DNA of 64,000 nucleotides from Campylorhamphus procurvoides (lineage: Eukaryota > Chordata > Aves > Passeriformes > Dendrocolaptidae), in NCBI GenBank assembly GCA_013396655.1, contig WBMV01002659.1, positions 1 through 64,000 of the forward strand. Reading direction: 5' to 3'. This document shows, in pieces, positions 1 through 12,921 of this stretch (position 1 is the stretch's first letter; each line of letters starts with the position of its first letter). A program made the position numbers and the translations under genes. The notes beneath the pieces are model-generated. The model saw nothing but the letters and a program-made list of their open reading frames with translations, had not been told where the DNA came from and did not search any database.

Positions 1-3000
1 AAGAGATACCTCTTTTTTTTTTTGTCATCAAAGGGAACTACCCCTACAATGAAACATGCACTGGAGAGAGTCTTTATCATAAAGAGTAAATACATTTATA
101 CTGACCATGATTGCCATATTGTGTCTCATGTTCATCTCACTCTACACCCGTGTCTACCTTGCAAATAGACATCAAGACCTCTAAGACAGGGCAGAGTAGT
201 GTCCTGGTTTACCATTAGGTGTACCAGGCAAACCGTAATCAAATAATAAACATTAACATCTTATTCATTCTTCTTGTTTAAAAACGATTGTTTCTCTGTA
301 AAAGTCACCCCTGTAAAAATACTTATGGTAGGTACTTATCTCCGTATTTGTTTCTAAGATGTGTCTTCCATACAATGACTTAGAGAAGAATTCCATTCAT
401 GAGAATGGAATTAATTCTCCTTATGAAGAGTACTTCTGTGAGCATTTTATGGATTGAATTCAACAATAACTCATTAAAATACCTATCTTCTATCTCCTAA
501 TGGAATTATGGTTCTTAATAAAGCAGGCCCAGCTTGTCATGCAGTTATAGAGGGCCATGAGTTACTTGAACATGCTTGTCTGCACACGGATATCCACCTT
601 CCTCCAAGATAAATTATGTCCCACCTTTGGTTTTGATGTATGCTGAAACAGACCCAGACTGACAAAGATGAAAGAGATAATTAAAAAGCAGTTTGCTGGT
701 ACTGGTGTGCATGTGTATTCTTCTGGGAGCAATTAATTGAATTGTCTGGTTGAGCTTTGAATGAAGGAGAAACAGTGAGGAAGATTCTCTGGGCTGGACA
801 GAGCATTCACACAAAAGAAAACAGATTCACTTTGAAAGACACGTACTGAAGACAAAGTGCAAAAAATTAAATCCTGAGAAAAACATTGGAAGCGGTGAAG
901 CAAATTTCATTACCTGAGGGCAGGGCTTTAGATAGTATTCTCCTTAGTAATCAGTATTATTTCATGCTTCCTAGACCACTTAGTTCTACTTGCTTGAACT
1001 ATCAAGTAAACACCAAAATGTTTCTAATACTACAATACCACAGGTCTCTGATTTTTCTGAAATCCATTACTATTTTTGGTAATTTGTTTTCCACCAGAAT
1101 TAAGGAACAAAAACCATTTTTATGTTATGGCATGCCTCAGCTACGAATGACTTATTAAACTTTTCATCAACAGGAAAGGGTGTGACAGAATGGACAAGAG
1201 GTTGACAAGCCCTACAGCATTTTGAGGCCTTGTGAGAGAAGAAAAACATCCAACAGCTGTCATTTTAATTTAGTAAGAACACTAAGAGTTCAAAGAAATT
1301 TTGAGAAAGGTGTTGGCATTTCACAACAGCTCCCAGTGAGCTACTTTACCTCCAGCATGATAAACTCTAGAAATCAAGCATTTTCAAGAAAGTCTTCTGC
1401 TGTATATCAGCTGTTTGGTGTGGTTATTTCAATCCAAAATATAACTTATAATCCTCAGCAATAGCAATATACTATGTGAGTTGATGCTATAATATCTAAC
1501 ACAGGAGATGAAAAGACATCTTCTCTACTATCAGCTTTTTGATATCAGCTAAATTGTCCCCTAAAAGACATACTGTGGTTTAAGAAATCTCCATTTTCTA
1601 TATTTCAGAGGGTGATTGGGGCTTGAGATGAAAATAACTGCTTAAAATTCTGGAGGTTTTGTGTGTCAGTTTTCGATTTGATTCAAAAGCACCTGTGCTT
1701 TTCTGCAACTGAGGCAGTAAGGCCAACAGCTGATCAGGTCACTCTAGTCACAATGGTTTGGGCTCAAGGTCCAACAAAGCTGATGGAAAAAGAACTCTAT
1801 AAGCTTTGGATCATGTCACGAATTTGTCCTTGCTACTACACAGGTCATTGAAAAAAAAATGTCCCAATTATTCCAAATTAATAAGGTCACTATGAAATTT
1901 ATTTAACCTTTGAATCTCAAAGCACAAAGGATGCTCCTCACACAGTTGCACAAATGCAGCACAACACAACAGCTAACTCCACTTCAGGGTTCTCAGTCAA
2001 TATGAATGAAAACAACATTTCAAAGTGCAGTTGATACAACATTGGGAGTTTTTACCCTGTCTGGCAAAGAAACATAATACCTACAGATATTTCTCCATTA
2101 ATCTTTGCTCATTTAGAGTTTGCCAGAATACTGTCTATGCTACACTCCTTCACCTCGATTCCTGCAGTTTTCACATTTTAAGAAGGAGTACTTATATAGC
2201 ATATTATGGTCCTCATGAAGCCTGTAATTTTAACACTTTAATATCAAATCATAAACATATGAATATAACAAAAAACACCATTTGCAAAGTCCACAATTTG
2301 TTTTCTTCAAGGAAGTTCCTCAACAGATCGTACCACTGAAAAATACATATACTGAAATTCCAATCAACCATAGGAAAACAAGAGGAAAAAGTAAAATGCA
2401 GGACCGTATCACTATATTCCACCTTGTGAAGCATTAATTTTAAATTAAAAAAAAAACCCCTTTGAGATACACACTTACAATTATTCTTCATTTAATATAG
2501 ATAAAATCTTCAGCATGTAAAATCTGCAGCATAACAATACATTAACTTCTTTATCTAAGGCTTTGCTTAGGTTTTTAAGCTAATTGTATGATCAGGAAAG
2601 AGATTTAAAATTTCATGGTTTTTACAGTCATACATGGCTTCTGGGCTGGGCAAGTAAAAACATAAAAACAAGACTTCAGAACTGCAAATCTATGGCTCTT
2701 GGTTCCTAGTTTTGTAAAAGACCTCTATAACATGTATATCTCCTTTCAGAAAACTCTAACATTCCAAAAGTGTAGTAATTTAATTAAACTTCAACAATAA
2801 ATGGAAATTTCTCCTGTCACTACAATGAGGTGCCTATACCTCAGCCAGCATGAATATGTATCTTTTCTGCCACCAAACTCTAAAGGAGACAAAAATACTT
2901 TCTGACTAGCAAATTCCTGTTCTGATATATCAGAGACCTGAAGCCAAGTTTATACTGCAACCTTCCTTCCAATTTTTCTCTAATGAAGTCCTGAAATATT

Positions 3001-6000
3001 TATTTGGGAGTTTTGGCTTCTCATTTCTCACCAGTCTGAGGATTAGGATTGCTGCTTATACTTCCCTGCCTCAGAAGAGGCTTTGGAGATTTCTAGACTG
3101 ATTTAGTCAACAGAGTGGCAAGAGTTTGGCTCTGAAATTTAAGGCACATGAGTAGTTTTTAGAAAATTGCTTTAAATCACTTCTACAATATCTTTAATGT
3201 CTGAGATCCTTGCATAATATGGTATTAAAGGGACACTGTCAGGTCAAATTCAGTTAAACATAACTAATGTCCAAAAATTAAACACCTGCACCGCTCATTT
3301 CTTTAAAATCCTTGCTGATGGGCAGTGAGAGCAGACAAAACCTAAAAATCCAGCCTAGCACAGAAGTAATCTGTCCTTCAAAATGTAGGGGTGCCACCAG
3401 CAAGGCAGGTGACCATGTTGGGGTCATGTATGCAGCACTTGGCTCACCAGTATAATGGGACAGGCCAATGCAGCCCTGTGATCTCCTGCTGTATTGCTCC
3501 CTGCACTGATTTCATCACTTATCCATCCAGCAAAAATGGGTAAAAGCTTTGATTTTTGCTTCTGCTTTCTTCTCCCCCAGCCCATACAATCCTTCACCTC
3601 CACCCCTGTAAAGGGCCAGAATCAAAGTCTGTAGATGTACTGCACCAATTAAACACTGACAAGTCATGGGTTAATGTGCATTCATCCTGGCCTGGAATTA
3701 GCTTTACTAAATCAAGAGCTGCAAGAAACATTCAGCTCCTTCAAGACCAGACAAGAAGCACTGTTCCTTAGTTGAATACCAAACTCTGGAAAACTAGATT
3801 ACAGTGCCAATACAACAATTCTTTAGTATCGTTAGCTGTACAAATGTCTGCTTTAGGGTGAAAGGCAGACATACACACATTTGCTAATAAAGCACTATGT
3901 GCTGTGGACACTGTTTCAATTCCCTGCAAAAGGACATTAAAAGGCACACATCTCTCTGCCAGAATAATTTCAGTGATTATTGCAATATTACCAATTACTG
4001 GACAAAAGAGCAGCAACTACCCTTAATGACAGGTTACAGCTCCAGACAGGAGAAGGTAATCAGAAATCACATAATGACTAGCCAGTTTAAGGAACAGGTT
4101 AGTCCACTTAGCCAAAGCACAGTTAAGCTGGAAACTAGCCAGAACAATCAAGTTTTAAGTAGCTTACCGAAATTGCAATTTGTAGTGGTAACAGAGAAAC
4201 AGTGTCTTAGCCAAAACACTACTTCAAGAGCTGAAAACACCATACCTCAGCTCTGCATATACTCTGTGTGTGGTGAAACCAGTACACAATGTCACTTTCA
4301 AAGTATTTGGGTTTTCTAAAAGAGTGTAACTAGTAGAACCAGTATTTCTGCATTGTTGACCAGGTTTGACAAATTTTTAACAACAACAAGTTACACATCA
4401 TATGCAACTTTTTCCAGTTAGGAAATTATTTGTTACCCTCAAAATGATTATATGAAAGTAGATATTCTTTAAAAAAACAATAAATAGTCCTGAAGCTAAT
4501 AAAACTGCCTCAAATGCACAGTACCTGTAAAGAACCTTCAGTGATGATGTCAATAATCAGAAATACTTGAAAGATCCAAACTGTCTTTCAGTACCAGGGA
4601 AGGAGGGAGGTACTATTTTCAGGTGAAAGCATGCCTGTGAGAAGTCAGCAGCATACTGTGGTCTATGACCAGCCCTTACTCATATACACCAGAGGAGGGA
4701 AAGAAGAACTTCCCTTTATGTTTATGACAGCTACTGCAAGAATCCGCTGCAGGAAGAGTGTCCTAAAATATTAAACCCTTTTAAAATTAATTGCACATAG
4801 AACAAGTCACTTGAAATAACATTAGATACCTGAAACACAGCCAGATTTCTTGTAAGCTAACACTCAAGTCTATTTCACAAGAGCTCAGGGTATAAGCACA
4901 TTGGTATCTCTTGAACCCTTACCCCTGGAAACTCTTCATGGCAACTGGTAAATTACTGGCAGCATTAAAGAGATTTCCAGCAGAACAGACTGTCTTGCAT
5001 AAGCTTTTCAGGCAGGAACTTTCTGGTTCAGCATCTATTACATGCATGCTTATGATATGAAGTAATATAACAATTGATCGTTAAACAAAGAACACCACTT
5101 TGGATCCACACTGGATAGAAGTACATTGTAAAACTTCCGGGTCACATGCAGTAAAATATGAACCCATGTGAGGTTTCCAGCAAACTCTCAAGTCATCTGG
5201 AATTTCCTTGTGTTCAGGTTACCCTGGCACAGGGCAACGACCTGGCTTTGTAACATAGATATGCCATGGTTCCTCTCACGTCCATCACTACAATACATAA
5301 GTACATCTGTTACTGACTGGCAGTTTTTGCTTTTATAGTCTTTCTTACCTACTTCTTTGCCCCAGTGTACAAGACCCTGCACATCTGTGGAAATACAGAA
5401 TAATAAGTAATTGAATTTGTAAGAAAATTTTATTCACTAAATTTCAAAAAGGCTTACAAGAATATTGTGCAAATAATTTCAATTGAATGCTTCCACTATT
5501 CACCAGTTCACCATGTCCAATTATAAAGCAATTGTCAGCTAATCTCAAGCTGCCTTTGCAGGTAGATTGCAGATTCCAAAACATTTTCCCCTTTTAAAAA
5601 CATATCATTTCAGGTTACAGCACAATTTCTGTGATCATTTCCTCATAACTAATTCAAACTCATCCACTGTAAACATAGTCTCAGTCATTCACAAATAAAC
5701 TGCCTAGACTAAAAAAAGTCACCTGTACTAGCAGAATACATGCAGACCTAAGTCAGCAAGGGATAACAGAACCTCTTAGAACTCTTCAGATATGCTGATG
5801 AGAGACTGTAGAATTTTTTTCCTCGGAAAAAAAGGTAGCATGTCAGCTTCTCAGAAACATATAAATTCAGTCTTCAATCCTCAGAATGCTATGGCATTTT
5901 CTTTCGCAATTAATCAACTGTACTTAAAAGCTAAATATGGATGTCTAAGTGCTTTTCTGGCTTGAGGTCTTATATCAAAGGGTCATAAAACTGTTTCAAA

Positions 6001-7757
6001 TATTTTGATCCCAAGCATAGCTAATAAAACAAAAACTCTTTGACTTTAATGGGCTTTACAACATGCTGTTTCTGATCCCAGAGTAAACCACACAACACAA
6101 TTGGAAGAATATTTCTGAACGCAAACATCAGTGGGGCCATGACAACAAAACACAGGAAATATGAAAAATAAAATCAAAACTCTCTTTTGTCAAAGAAGTC
6201 CCAGTTTAACTCCTGGAGCACAGAGCTAGTGAACTGATGGAAAGCTTAGCCCAATCTGAAATACTAGACCTTTAATTAATTTATTACTTTTTACTCTTTA
6301 AGTTTATTAAGTAATTAATTAAGGCTTTCTGCTATCCCTGAACATGTTTTAGAAAAACCCATCAAACAGCACTTTACCAGGAGCACGCCCATGTCAGGAT
6401 GGATGTGCTCACAGAGGGACCCCGGGTTTGCACCTGGTGGATCTGAGCAGACTGTCCTGTCCCACTGTAGAGCCTATAGCACTGGATTAGGCGGGAAAGG
6501 CTACCCAGGCCTTAACACTTCTGCCAACAGCTCAGCTTCTGCAAAGGAGCTAATCACAAGAAATCTCAAATCACAATCTAATTCTTCAGCCCTATCCTTG
6601 AAACAGGTGCCAAAAATGTTGCTAGAAATCCTATCTTGGCATTAGACATCTGCAAATTACTTAAAAATGGGTTTCCTGATACATTCCCCAAATGGAAATA
6701 CAGAAAGTCTCCATGAAATGACACATAATTTAACCTGAAGTAGCCAACCTAAAGTAGGCTGCTCCAAACCCCACTGCTCTAGAAGCATGACAAGTGTTGA
6801 TCGCACAAGCTTGAATCTCACTGTTTCATGTGTGGCCCATACAGGCAATGAAAAAATCTGTGCTTATGGCTGATTGCAACCACCTTGCTAAAAACTGACA
6901 TTTGTGTTACCTTGGCAGAATTAAAATACAGCATAATACTGTATATCATCTATTATAAAGCCAATTCAATGACCAGCATAAAATATAGATTATTAGGGAA
7001 GTTAGTCCCTAAGTTAGGAAGTTAGGAAATGGCCCTGTTTTACTGTGTCTCTTTTGGAGACAAAATTTGCCTGGTTTTATTAATGGACGCTCCTGCCTGT
7101 CTCACTGACAGTATTTTGGAGGTCAGTCCCAAACGAAATCAAGCATTTGGTCTTCTTTTACTAACTAGTGCAATATAATCAAGAAATAGCAAATATTCAA
7201 GGCAAGTTAAGTATCCCATATGAAATGATCTTTCTGTAATTCATTTTAAAGGATTGAAAATCCAGGCAGCCATAAGAAATGATGTTTCAGATGTATTATT
7301 CAGCGGGTCAATACAATGCTTAAAGTATCATTCAGATTTCACTTTGGGATCATTGAAAGGTGGCTGTTACTTGTTCAGCACTTGGTCTTAGCAAAGAGCT
7401 AATCAACTTGACCTTTTTGAAACTGTGCCTCACCTAGCACTGAGCAATCACAGAGGTCAACAACCCACAAACGCATTCCTTCACCAAAGGATTCAAAATC
7501 ACACAGCACAAAGGGTTTCCTACTTTAAACCAGAGGGAGGAAGAAAATTATCTGATAGCAAATTTCAGAGCCCTCTTTCGCTTGTTTTATATTTTCACAG
7601 CCCAGGGTTTAATACTGACTAGAGCAGTCACTCTCTGAAGAAGAGATATATCTAAAGTATCTAACATGCAAAGCAAATGCAGTTTGCAAAATTCAGCTGG
7701 GGCAAGCATGAAGGGTCCCAGTAAGTCACAGTCTGACAACAGTCTGGACTCTGGTCT

Positions 7758-7845
7758 CGAGGAAGGTGTCCCTGCTGCCTGTGGCAGTAGATGATCTTTA
7801 AGGTCCCTTCCAACCCAAACCATTCTATACTTCTATCATTCCACG
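7758..7845 (+). mobile_element. CR1 LINE 3'-terminal fragment
   Basis: Carries the hallmark avian CR1 3' tail: gatctttaaggtcccttcc followed by aacccaaaccattctat and an ATTC-like terminal repeat. Strongly 5' truncated. Confidence 0.85.
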
Positions 7846-10800
7846 ATGTGATTGACCCACACACCTGGAGCCATGTGACAGTTCACCGTCACTCCTATCA
7901 GCATTCTTGTTTTTGCTCCATTGCCTGTCCCACACAATCTTCATATAACAAAATCTTCGTGGGCTTGACAGCAGCTCTTGCAGACACTACAAGACAAGAC
8001 TGAAATTCCATTTTCTAAAGAGATACAAAGCTCAGGTGGTTTCTAAAGAGGCTGAAGGTATGGTCATCCCACTTCTGCATTTCCCACCTGGATGTCTCTC
8101 ACCACTCTCCTCAGTTCTGCCCTCTACAACACCTTGCAAACAAAAAACGTTTCCTTTTCAGTGCTGTTTCACTGTTAAATGTAAATCATATCACTAACCC
8201 ATCAAACATCACAGACCCACAAGCATTCACCTCAAACCAGCTAGAGGAAGAGCCAGGCATGGCCTGGGAGCAGCCACCAGGGACTGAAAGGACAGAAATA
8301 GCCTACCTCTTTGCCCCACACACCACCTTAACACACCCTTGAGCTCTCAATGAGGTCTCACTGCAGCTTCAACCTTGTGTCCGAGACACATTCTGTGATG
8401 CCAGGCTCATCCCCTTGTTTATTGCAATGGAGGTTGCAACAGCAGGCAAAGGCATCCCCAAAGGCTTGGTTTCACTGTGGCCAGGTAGTGAGGAGCAGCT
8501 GTGGTTGCATTTTATACCAGGCTACACAGGACGACTTGACAGCCATCACCACTGCCCTGCTGGGACGAAGCTGGCCTGCAGCTCCTGGCTGACTGGGCTA
8601 TGTTCCAAGGCATTCTCACCTGTCTGCTCCACCATGATGACAACTCCTCTCGCTCAGATCACAGCTCCAAAAAGCATGTAACTTTTCAGCACCACTCTGC
8701 TCACCAAGATGCCTGTCTGCATCTGTGTTCAGATGAGCTGTGCTGGCACAAGAGATGAGGGAAGAGCCAGAGAATGGACAGGGAGGGTGCTGCAAGGAGA
8801 ATGGACAGTACAGCCTGACAGGGCTGACGTTGCACAGCACTGTTACCCAAACTTTCTGGAACAGTTGTTGGTTGACAGGCAAAGAGACAATGTATTTCAT
8901 AAGCACTTGGGACATGGTAGTAGAAGCTCTGATATGCCTCTTTGGGGGTTAACTTGCACCAATATAATGTAATTAATTGCACTGGCTTATGGCAGTAGGA
9001 CTGATCAAACCTGGGATCATTCCACCCCAGCCAGGCTGGTAAAATATTTATATCCATAACCTGACTTCAGCAATGCAACCTAGACCGACTGACCTTACAG
9101 TCAAAGCAGGCCACCAACCCTTCAGAGATATGACCGAGTCCCTCGTTGCTGATGTGTAATCCCTAGCACTATGTGATAGTCAGGAAGCCATTTTTATAAT
9201 GCAAACACATTAATTTTTTCACAACAAAGGCTGACACCAAGGTGCAGCCATGGTGTCTACCAAGTTCAAGACCTGAAATAATCAAAGGATGGGAAGCAAG
9301 TGTCTGCCCAGACACAGCTCCTGTACAGAGTTTTTCATTACTGGCAACACTGAGACTTAATAATTAGGAAAAACCAGAAGCACCAATTTCATTAGCAAAC
9401 TAAGGACTTTTGATTGGGAAACAGTGACAAGAAGATGTCACACCCAACAACGGGTTTTAAAAAATCCTTTTTCTGACTTGTTTTTATCACCCAGCTTCTG
9501 TTCTAGTGAAAAGAACAGCTAAAAACTCCAGGAACTGGTTTTGGAGTTTGTTTTTCTGTTCCCATATGATGGACAGAGGGAACTGTACAACTCAAAACAG
9601 CATGTACCAGCAACTGCAGTACAACAAAGATGCAAAGCAATGACAGTCCCAAGGAAAGGATGGACACAAGTACTTAGTACATCCTGCTTTGCTTGCAGGA
9701 TAAGCAATATGGCGCCTTAAAGGGGCCTCTCGTCTTTCAGGACTGAGAGAGGAAAGTATGACCAGCTCAAAAACTGAGGTAAAATGTTAGAGGTGAGAAG
9801 GTAAAGCAAAAGAACTGGTAATTCAAAGTATACAGAGAGAATCACAAGAGTTTATCTAGAATGCATGGTAAGCAGAAACAAGTTTATGTATTACAAGGAT
9901 CAGGGAAGGTTTACACAGTCATTGATACAGCAAGTCTGAAAACAACACACAGGAAAGATCACAACTTGCCAAATTGCAGCCATCAAAGCTTCCTGTTGTC
10001 TTGCGAACTGCCTGAAGAGTCTCAAACTCATTACTGCAATTCTCAAAAAATCGGATTCCCCTACTTGGACCGACCACCTCCCTGGACAACATAAAAAAAA
10101 AAATCTATAGAACGGCTTGTTGGTGGACACATGCAGGGAGACCCACTTTTCCAGTTAACATAGTGATGCTAAGTGAAAAACAAATTTACTATAATCTAAA
10201 TCACAAAAAGGAGGGATGAAGGGACTGATTTATTTAGGGAAAGAAGTAGGAAGACTACTGCACATAGTTCCCATTGATTCTCCTCCAGAGAAGGTTTCAT
10301 TCAGCTTCAGCACACCAGATCAGAGCCACACTGATGAATGAACACTGTAGGCAGGATACAGTGTTCATGTTAGGCAGGATACAGTAGTCCAGCATGGTCT
10401 GTGCCATCCTGTTTGTAATACCAGTCACATTCATGGTAGTGCTGACAGCAATATGAAGTGACTGACCTTTCTTTCTTACTGCTGCAGTTTTCCCCTGACT
10501 TGCTGCCCTGTACTTCAATCCCACTTTAAAGGCAATACTATAAATGTAAGGACAATTCTGGCCTTGTGACCAGTAAAATCTGTCTTCTGTTATTTGGGGC
10601 GCCTCCCACTGTGGTTATGCAAAGGCAAATAAGAACTCCTTGGGATGATAGAGGAGCCACATGCTGAAGCTGCCAGGCCCATGAGGTTCTTCACGAAGCC
10701 AGTCACAAGGTACACAAAGTTTCATTGGCTCCAGAGGGACCTACTCTCTTAGGTGCCAACAACATTTTTGGAAACTGAAACCCAGGCACATAAATAATTT

Positions 10801-11427
10801 AAATGTTTTTGAAAACATTACCTGCAGCCCAGAGTGGAGTACTGCATGCACTGCATAATTGTGTGTATACACAGACAAACATATTTATTGAAACTACATT
10901 TTCCCTTATAAGCTGTAGACATTTTAAACGCACTCATCTTCTGGTCTTTTAAAACTACTACATGGGGTTTTTTTTACCTTTCACCTAGGTGGACACAAAG
11001 GGGAGAAGAGGGAAGCAATAACAAGTGAGAATTATCTGCTCCATGTTTCTATAACACTAAAACAAAAAAGAAGTGAAGGTGGAGCTCAAAGAGAAATGTC
11101 TTGCTCTGGTGCTGTTCTGTATGATTCTTGTTTTCTTCCTGATGCTGGTTACTTCCTGGGACAGCATACTTCAGCATATTCAGAGCACATTTATCTCTGA
11201 ACTCCTGACCTCGTAATAGTCAAGAAAGTTTCAGCATTTGTTCCTTATCAAGTCATAAAAGAATTAAGGAATCAGGTACAAACATAATCTATTTTCTGCT
11301 TATTGTGAGTTTTTCCTACTCCTATATGAGCCTGTTACCACTTTAAATAAGGTTGTTATGCTATAATATAAACTTACCAAAGCCTGCAAACTGATTTCAC
11401 CACTTCAGAACATACTTTTAATTTAAA

Positions 11428-11445
11428 AAATAAATAAATAAATAA
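11428..11445. repeat. (TAAA)n microsatellite
   Basis: Short tandem run aaataaataaataaataa. Confidence 0.9.
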
Positions 11446-11875
11446 GAAGTCAAAATGTAATTATTATATTTCCTTAAACTCCTTTCAGGCTCATACCAGT
11501 ATGAGCTTATGCTTATAGGTAGCATTGCAATTCCTCCAGGAGGTCCAATGTACATGAACCTCTAAAAACTGTTTTGGTAACAGGAGTTTGTAGTTAAACT
11601 TCCAATGTTCACAACTTAAAACACTAACTTGTTTTTTTCTTGGTGTACAAGCAGGTGCTATGTATTTTGAAAATTATATTCATAAATGGACATACTCAAA
11701 AATATTCCACTGTAAATATATTTTTATCACCAAGTATATCAGAAATGAATACAGCAGATATATTGTCACAGGATGATCTCTGTGAAATACCATCCATTCT
11801 CACAATGTTATGTACAGTAGCTGAGCTCTGTTCTTAAACTCCCAACACCTGAATCAGAAATGTTCCATCTTTAAA

Positions 11876-12044
11876 TTAAAAAACAAAAGAAAAACAAACC
11901 AAACAAAACAAGGCACACACAAAAACAAACCCAAAGAAAACCCCCAAACCCAACAAACAAAACAGCCCAAACCAAACACACACCCCACCCCCTCAAACTA
12001 AACAAACAAAAACAATAAAAAAACCACCCCACACCCAAAAAGAA
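11876..12044. repeat. A/C-only low-complexity tract
   Basis: About 170 bases composed almost wholly of A and C on the plus strand (AAAC, CCAAAC, ACACACC motifs), with only a handful of G and T. No clean repeat unit. Confidence 0.92.
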
Positions 12045-12600
12045 CCTTTCAGTGAGCATCATGGTAAAAATAAAAGAAAATTTACTAAAGCCAGAGGCAT
12101 TCTTGCATGGTACACCCAACCTCAAGGCGTTCAAACAACACTAGCACAAAACCACCATGCGTTGTCCATGCTTGTAGCGTGGGCAACCTTTTTTGCTATA
12201 AGCCTTTCATGGCTAGTAGAATACATGCCCGTGTGCCTATAAAATCACTCAAGTCGGCGTTTGCAGAAGCACAGGGGCTAATCAGTATCTGCACCAGAAC
12301 ATCAAATCCCTGGTGAAACAGTTCCCTGTAGCCCGGGGGTTTCTATTTGCCCACAGCTAACTGACCTGCGCTCTCCCCTGGTCGCCTGGACTTCCAGACG
12401 GACCCCGATACCATTCACGGATTCGCCACTCATGACACGGCGAGTGTGGTGTACGCCACTAGAAATAAAAGGGCTTTAGCTCCGAGCCAGGTGCCCACCG
12501 CCCGCTCCCCGCGGAGACGCCTTTTCCAGAGCCGAAGGGACCGCAGCGCAGGTGGCGGCGGAGAGCATCGGACCCCACAGTCCCCTTTTCCCCGGCAGCC

Positions 12601-12758
12601 GTGCCCGGGGGGATTGCAGCTGTACCCGGGGGGGATTGCAGCTGTACCCGGTGAGCATTGCAGCCTTGCCCGGGGGGATCGCAGCCGTGCCCGGGGAGGA
12701 TTGCAGCCTTGCCCGGGGGGATCGCAGCTGTACCCGGGGAGGATTGCAGCCGTGCCCC
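12601..12758. repeat. 21-22 bp GC-rich minisatellite (about 7.5 copies)
   Basis: Direct repeats of a unit like gtgcccggggaggattgcagc, alternating between gtacccgg, gtgcccgg and ttgcccgg starts. Each unit carries a CCCGGG palindrome and a G-run. It begins about 43 bases inside the intron after the donor at 12802, read on the minus strand. Confidence 0.95.
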
Positions 12759-12801
12759 GGACCCCTCCGGCCGCTCCCGCCCGCTCCGGTGCCGCGCTCA
12801 C

Positions 12802-12921
12802 CTGCGGGTCGGTGCGATGGCGGGGCGGGTGCTGCCAGCGCCGGTCGCCGCTCCGCCAGCCCCGTCCGCCGCGGCACACGGAGCCCAGCGGCGTGCAGAG
12901 CAGATCCCGCCACGCTTCCAT
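12802..12921 (-). CDS. Candidate first coding exon, possibly TRPM6
   Basis: In a CpG island on the minus strand: an ATG in strong context (G at -3 and +4) opens 40 codons (MEAWRDLLCTPLGSVCRGG... ending RHRTDPQ) that stop exactly at a consensus donor CAG|GTGAGC in phase 0. Human TRPM6 has a short alternative first coding exon that I recall also ending in Gln at phase 0 before SQKSW, and TRPM6 is the expected next gene in this direction. The peptide itself shows no similarity that I recognise, and no TRPM6 exon 2 is seen in 1-12.4 kb, so its identity rests on position. It could be another gene or a noncoding first exon. Confidence 0.4.

Larger units (their letters stand above)
1..12430. other. 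AT-rich non-coding stretch, probably TRPM6 intron 1
   Basis: No exon of a known gene is recognisable on either strand; ORFs are short and without family motifs. Contents noted separately: a CR1 3' scrap at 7.8 kb, a TAAA microsatellite at 11.4 kb and an A/C-only tract at 11.9 kb. Assignment to a TRPM6 intron depends on the candidate exon at 12.8 kb. Confidence 0.4.

Noticed and set aside
8350..9057. Cluster of overlapping 70-118 codon ORFs on both strands
   Set aside because: No family motif, no splice pattern, both strands open at once; composition effect.
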